Shown: positions 6,101 through 8,292 of the stretch, in pieces
Layout: each line of letters starts with the position of its first letter
How positions within the stretch are numbered: position 1 is the first letter of the stretch
NCBI GenBank assembly: GCA_964644555.1
Contig: CAZXWI010000067.1
Location: 1 to 8,292, forward strand
Source of the DNA: RUG14186 sp964644555
GTDB lineage: Bacteria > Bacillota > Clostridia > Eubacteriales > Anaerofustaceae
Length of the DNA: 8,292 bases
Direction of reading: 5' to 3'
Made by a program: the position numbers and the translations under genes
The notes under the pieces: model-generated
Seen by the model: only the letters and a program-made list of their open reading frames with translations
Told to the model about the DNA's origin: nothing
Databases searched by the model: none

Positions 6101-8154
6101 GCGGTGCAGCCGTCTCTTCTACATTTTCTTATTAAGTTTTCACCTTCTACTTGGCAATCATCGCAAGTAGAGAAAATATCGTGTGTACAATAGTCATGAT
6201 CAAGGGCTTCTACAAAGTCTGCTTTATATGTAATGCTACATGTCGGGCAGGTATAAGTTGTGTATCCTCCCTCGGTGCAGGTCGGTTTTGTAATTATGCC
6301 TGTGTCTTTTGTGTGTGATGTTACATCGCTCTGGCTTACAAGTGCAGGATAATCGCCGCAAACCGATTTGAAATGTTTGGAATCAAGACCTATTGCGGAT
6401 TTTAATTCTTTTTCGGTTACAGGAGTTCCGCCTCTTTGATCGGTTTTGCTTCCCGAAATGTAATATGTGTCGGTTGAGAGAACTACCAAATCGCCATTAC
6501 TATATGACTTACCTACAATCGGATATACATTACTTCCAGTGCCGCTTACCGAACCACTGCTGTAAGAGTTGCTGACTTTCAACGGATTTTTTTGGTTGCT
6601 ACCTCTAGCATATCCAAACAAACCGCCAACAGCATCAGTACCGCTTATAGCACCGGTATTATAGCAATTTGTAAAACTCATCCCTTTCTTTTCGGCATAT
6701 CCAATAACACCGCCGACATTGTTAGTGCCTGAAATTTTAGTTGTGTTATAGCAATTTATAAATGTGAAATTTGATCCGTTAAAATATAAATACCCGATTA
6801 CACCACCGACTTTTTCCCCAGTACCTGTAACAGTACCGTAATTGGCACAGTTTTTCACGATACATGTTGTACCGGTCGATAAAGTCATATATCCAGCGAC
6901 ACCGCCTACATTGTCTTTACCACTGACGGTAGCGTAATTAACACAGTTTTCCAATGTAACATCATTAGCCGTGTATCCAACTATACCACCGACATTGTTT
7001 TCATTACAACTGACTTTACCGTAAACAGTTAAGTTTTTAAGTACTGAATTTGTGGAAATTTTCGGGATAAGACCATAAGTAGCATTAAGACCTGTAATCT
7101 TATGGTTCTGTCCGTCCAATTTGAGTGAATTGCTTTTTGATGTTATTGTTGAGATCCATGCTTTATTGTTAAGATCAATATCATTTGTGAGTACGCCGAT
7201 AATAGCTGTACCATTTACACCGTATTCATTAACGAACCATGCAAGTTCTTCACCTGTTCCGATTTGATATACACCGGCAGTATCCTTTTTCGGTTCGGTC
7301 ATCGTTGTGCCGTCCCATGCTGTAACGGGAGTTTGCTCTATCTTAACATTGAATGTGTAGGTTTGAGCCGCATCTGTGCTATCGTTCATAGACGGCCAAG
7401 AAGGATCACCGCATACTACCGTAATTACACAACCATCGGTTACCGGAACATCTGCTGAGCGTCTGTACTCTGTGCCATCTGCTTGTGTGCCAAGGTATGT
7501 CTTTATTTGGAAATTTTTATTTGAAGCTGTAGGAGTTACCTTAACAGCTGTTGTGGTTGATGAAAGAGTAAGCGTATATGTGTGAGTATCTTTGTCAAAT
7601 GTCGGATTAAGAGTTCCGGCACTGAAAGACACATTGCTAACGGTTTTATCCGAATTACCCCAAGTACCACCGAGATCTTCACCCTTACCGTTTGTTGTAT
7701 ACATAATGCGGATTTCATCGCCATCGACAATTTCGTCTTCTTCAACGGTAAAGTTCTGGAATCCTTCGCTTGTGAACCAATCGTTAATAGTACCCATCCA
7801 GCCGGATTCACCGCCTCCATCAAATTCGCCGAGTCCGTTAATAGAGCTGATGTATCCGGTCTCTGCTCCTACTACCTCATAGTCGGAGAGTGCCTCCACG
7901 ATAAGACTCATCATGGTGGAATCGTCTTTTAAGTCAACATAAGTATCCACCAATTTACCTGTCCAAGCAGGAGCTTCATTTCGAGATGCCTCTGTTGCCT
8001 CTAAAAAAGTTGTGTTTTCGACAATAACATGAACTTGTCCGAGGCTTGTTTCTGTTTCGGCTAAAGCCGCATTCGGTAACATTCCCAATGTCATGACCAA
8101 GCTCATGATAACGACAACAAATTTACCGAATTTAGAAATTCTGTTAGATTTCAT
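3160..8154 (-). CDS. Giant sortase-anchored multidomain surface protein, 1664 aa
   Basis: Secreted, wall-linked protein; an adhesion or ligand-binding role is inferred from architecture. Residues 1-32 are a signal peptide (basic start, hydrophobic core, cleavage after ALA-32). About 63-156 resembles DUF4430 (transcobalamin-C-like), with SINGLG, GWMGTINDWF and GDEIRIMY. About 169-274 is a cadherin-like beta-sandwich (SFSAGTLNPTFDKDTHTYTLTL). About 290-565 is a probable beta-helix with five GLUG repeats. About 615-690 is an eight-cysteine module. About 691-772 is a beta-rich domain. About 775-1260 is beta-rich and not assigned; it includes SFFRVQNPNGVTYWDF (830-845). About 1267-1628 holds six three-helix repeats, then VPKTG (1629-1633), a membrane segment and the tail RKKRSM. 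The ATG at 8154 has AAAGGA ten bases upstream. Intact, with no internal stops. No sortase or partner gene is in the window. Domain names come from remembered family patterns, not a search. Confidence 0.88.
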   Translation of the reverse strand: MKSNRISKFGKFVVVIMSLVMTLGMLPNAALAETETSLGQVHVIVENTTFLEATEASRNEAPAWTGKLVDTYVDLKDDSTMMSLIVEALSDYEVVGAETGYISSINGLGEFDGGGESGWMGTINDWFTSEGFQNFTVEEDEIVDGDEIRIMYTTNGKGEDLGGTWGNSDKTVSNVSFSAGTLNPTFDKDTHTYTLTLSSTTTAVKVTPTASNKNFQIKTYLGTQADGTEYRRSADVPVTDGCVITVVCGDPSWPSMNDSTDAAQTYTFNVKIEQTPVTAWDGTTMTEPKKDTAGVYQIGTGEELAWFVNEYGVNGTAIIGVLTNDIDLNNKAWISTITSKSNSLKLDGQNHKITGLNATYGLIPKISTNSVLKNLTVYGKVSCNENNVGGIVGYTANDVTLENCVNYATVSGKDNVGGVAGYMTLSTGTTCIVKNCANYGTVTGTGEKVGGVIGYLYFNGSNFTFINCYNTTKISGTNNVGGVIGYAEKKGMSFTNCYNTGAISGTDAVGGLFGYARGSNQKNPLKVSNSYSSGSVSGTGSNVYPIVGKSYSNGDLVVLSTDTYYISGSKTDQRGGTPVTEKELKSAIGLDSKHFKSVCGDYPALVSQSDVTSHTKDTGIITKPTCTEGGYTTYTCPTCSITYKADFVEALDHDYCTHDIFSTCDDCQVEGENLIRKCRRDGCTATKSDPLTTYTITLPTETAGYTVASTSGYTTTVVKGEDYSFKVTIDNEYKKGTDFAVKVNDVAISEAGGVYTITNVTENKTITVIGVVPKTNADKGFTVTAPAGSTITAGRLHTYYKYDFVEPIEIGTTADGKVYAIFPVPSGSESFFRVQNPNGVTYWDFNSLSVGGSVEVTDEMLYIGSSEFTPDTVYSKFEKSIYDKADIYLNINAKNYLTLSSTGSNNTYELNVFRNWMALGNSTANTSVALPDVHYTVISPDGGESDVVTVTPDSKNSCVATVKANKKGTAIILVTYDAMTNADGLGGKQFSAIWPENTGVFVVSVDENTDTVTTNMKLNETLNAEYSKTDLDAEHDILFYVGDSGAEYSFKPEAGCTVTVARSTVGTSMTFNGFTDSNIVTVDDGTVTVKGLSTGTHIIKVTKGDAVTYQVVRARKVSYTLTGSDGKTIDKDNPAEAGEKVTVQFSGLISPIEKLAGVYNCNFGFYYKGQDDTTIRIPGGYYGVYTFNSSASLQNFEVTIPENWNSLSYTLSDGAIRIGGFGSFAGDHRSVRYVVGRPVNNTASEIDGILSSLPDIVIPTVSYNVKDFESAVDALPTNIALSDKANVEAVRAKYKALTSDEKALVDADKLAKLEAAEAKIASFEKAKAVDDAVNALPAKDKLTLSDESKVTAAREMYKALANDEKALVKADSLTKLTSLEQRIADLKAAKAVDDEINTLPAENKVEISDKAKVEDVKAKYNALTPEQKALVASASTEKLEKLEKVIADKEAAKAVDDKIESIDMSASDRAVKVANVKADYNALTENQKKFVTKLDILEGYEAQLADEEKAAAVDALIDEIDNDITLNSKKAVRKARKAYDDLTPAQKNLVENYAALTRAEAELSSLLIQQAEDLINALPEKDEITLNDKEAIEEARAAYDELTDDEKKEISNDTFKKLTDAEKAYEKIVPKTGDNNNVFAYSAVLMVSAVAFMGVVICRKKRSM
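3163..3270 (-). other. C-terminal cell-wall sorting signal (VPKTG variant)
   Basis: Residues 1629-1664. VPKTG replaces the canonical LPXTG by a conservative change at the first position; a hydrophobic stretch of about 21 residues (1637-1657, VFAYSAVLM to VVIC) and the basic tail RKKRSM follow. This three-part layout is what class A-type housekeeping sortases recognise, with cleavage between T1632 and G1633 and linkage to peptidoglycan. Confidence 0.88.
3271..4356 (-). repeat. Six tandem helical stalk repeats of 58-63 residues
   Basis: Protein residues about 1267-1628. Each unit starts with a short helix ending in an ALP-like turn (VDALP 1272, VNALP 1333, INTLP 1396, IESID 1459, IDEID 1517, INALP 1575) and contains a YxxLTxxxKxLV core whose Tyr lies at 1294, 1357, 1420, 1480, 1539 and 1599. 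Periods are 61, 63, 63, 58 and 58 residues. The pattern of two long helices around an LTxEQK turn suggests three-helix bundles that lift the N-terminal domains away from the wall. Similar units are common in surface proteins of Clostridia and Bacilli. Units 1-3 resemble each other more than units 4-6. Confidence 0.85.
6106..6279 (-). other. Eight-cysteine module in the surface protein
   Basis: Residues 626-683 contain eight cysteines: C626, C636, C639, C656, C664, C667, C678 and C683. Two form CxxC knuckles. The start (PTCTEGGYTTYTCPTC, then ALDHDY) matches a module seen repeatedly in clostridial surface proteins as I remember it. Zinc binding or disulfides are both possible; the extracellular place makes either plausible, and neither is shown. 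Confidence 0.65.
6607..6996 (-). repeat. Five GLUG-type repeats
   Basis: Residues 387-516 hold NVGGIVGYT (387), NVGGVAGYM (415), KVGGVIGYL (448), NVGGVIGYA (479) and AVGGLFGYA (508), spaced by 28, 33, 31 and 29 residues. Between them lie NC-N/Y-Y-T/G segments such as ENCVNYATVSG and INCYNTTKISG. The VGGxxGY core is the GLUG motif, found in large adhesins and in bacterial IgA peptidases. The preceding stretch (295-380), with DIDLNNKAW and LDGQNHKITGL, is the usual lead-in to such a beta-helix. Confidence 0.82.
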
Positions 8155-8164
8155 GTGTTTAATG

Positions 8165-8170
8165 TCCTTT
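8165..8170 (-). promoter_or_regulatory. Ribosome binding site AAAGGA of the surface gene
   Basis: The minus strand reads GAGAAAGGA, then ten bases (CATTAAACAC), then ATG at 8154. The spacing is at the long end of normal. The signal peptide begins directly at this ATG, so the start is well supported. Confidence 0.75.
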
Positions 8171-8201
8171 CTCTGTTATTTTATTTTAATTGAAAAGCTT
8201 A

Positions 8202-8244
8202 CTTTGCGGGGATTTCTCGCCCACCCCTATTGCTTTTCGCAAAG
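8202..8244 (-). promoter_or_regulatory. Potential structured leader upstream of the surface gene
   Basis: On the minus strand CTTTGC (8244-8239) can pair with GCAAAG (8207-8202), and GGGG (8227-8224) with CCCC (8211-8208). This makes a 10 bp bulged stem just upstream of the AT-rich stretch before the ribosome binding site. It is the only G/C-rich patch in the leader. I compared it by eye with c-di-GMP-I, cobalamin, SAM and preQ1 riboswitch signatures and found no match. It may be a chance fold or an operator. No convincing -35/-10 pair was found here, so the promoter may lie beyond the window. Confidence 0.3.
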
Positions 8245-8259
8245 GGTTCTTAATTTTGT

Positions 8260-8280
8260 AATGCAAATGCAGTTTGCATT
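8260..8280. repeat. Perfect 8+8 bp inverted repeat at the window edge
   Basis: AATGCAAA (8260-8267) and TTTGCATT (8273-8280) are exact reverse complements around TGCAG. No T-run follows on either strand, so it does not look like a terminator. Its place about 105 bases before the surface gene start would suit an operator. The gene beyond the window edge is unknown. Confidence 0.4.
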
Positions 8281-8292
8281 TATCGAAATTTA

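Noticed and set aside
3160..8154. IgA peptidase, because GLUG repeats occur in those enzymes
   Set aside because: No protease catalytic motif (zinc HExxH or serine triad context) is visible anywhere in the 1664 residues; the GLUG repeats alone do not indicate an enzyme.
8171..8292. c-di-GMP-I riboswitch upstream of the surface gene
   Set aside because: A CGCAAAG string recalls part of that class, but the other conserved blocks and the tetraloop-receptor arrangement are absent.

Overview
The window suggests a low-GC Gram-positive anaerobe of the Clostridia, probably a gut or oral commensal. The evidence is AT-rich intergenic DNA, strong AGAGG/AAAGGA ribosome binding sites, a bacterial GlnRS, a small eukaryotic-type hexokinase, and a giant secreted protein ending in an LPXTG-type sorting signal. 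The genus cannot be fixed from the sequence alone.

Layout: three protein genes fill almost the whole window. (1) A hexokinase-family sugar kinase lies on the minus strand at 66-1295. (2) glnS, encoding glutaminyl-tRNA synthetase, lies on the plus strand at 1443-3104. These two genes are head to head across 147 bp. That gap carries a recognisable promoter for each gene and a 7+7 bp dyad where the -35 of the kinase promoter should be. (3) A 1664-residue wall-anchored multidomain surface protein lies on the minus strand at 3160-8154, tail to tail with glnS. The two share a hairpin at 3117-3143 that has T-tracts on both sides, so it looks like a bidirectional terminator. The last 138 bp hold the surface gene's ribosome binding site, an unassigned potential leader structure, and a second perfect dyad.

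The genes are three separate transcription units. I see no pathway joining them; kinase and glnS are housekeeping or central metabolism, and the surface gene is accessory in character. The surface protein reads from N to C as follows: signal peptide, DUF4430-like domain, cadherin-like beta-sandwich, five GLUG repeats on a probable beta-helix, an eight-cysteine module, several beta-rich domains without a clear name, six three-helix repeats of 58-63 residues forming a stalk, then VPKTG, a membrane segment and a basic tail. No RNA gene, CRISPR array, insertion sequence, phage gene or complete new system was found. The most noteworthy items are the surface protein's unassigned middle third, its DNA-level repeat similarity, and the dyad in the divergent promoter.
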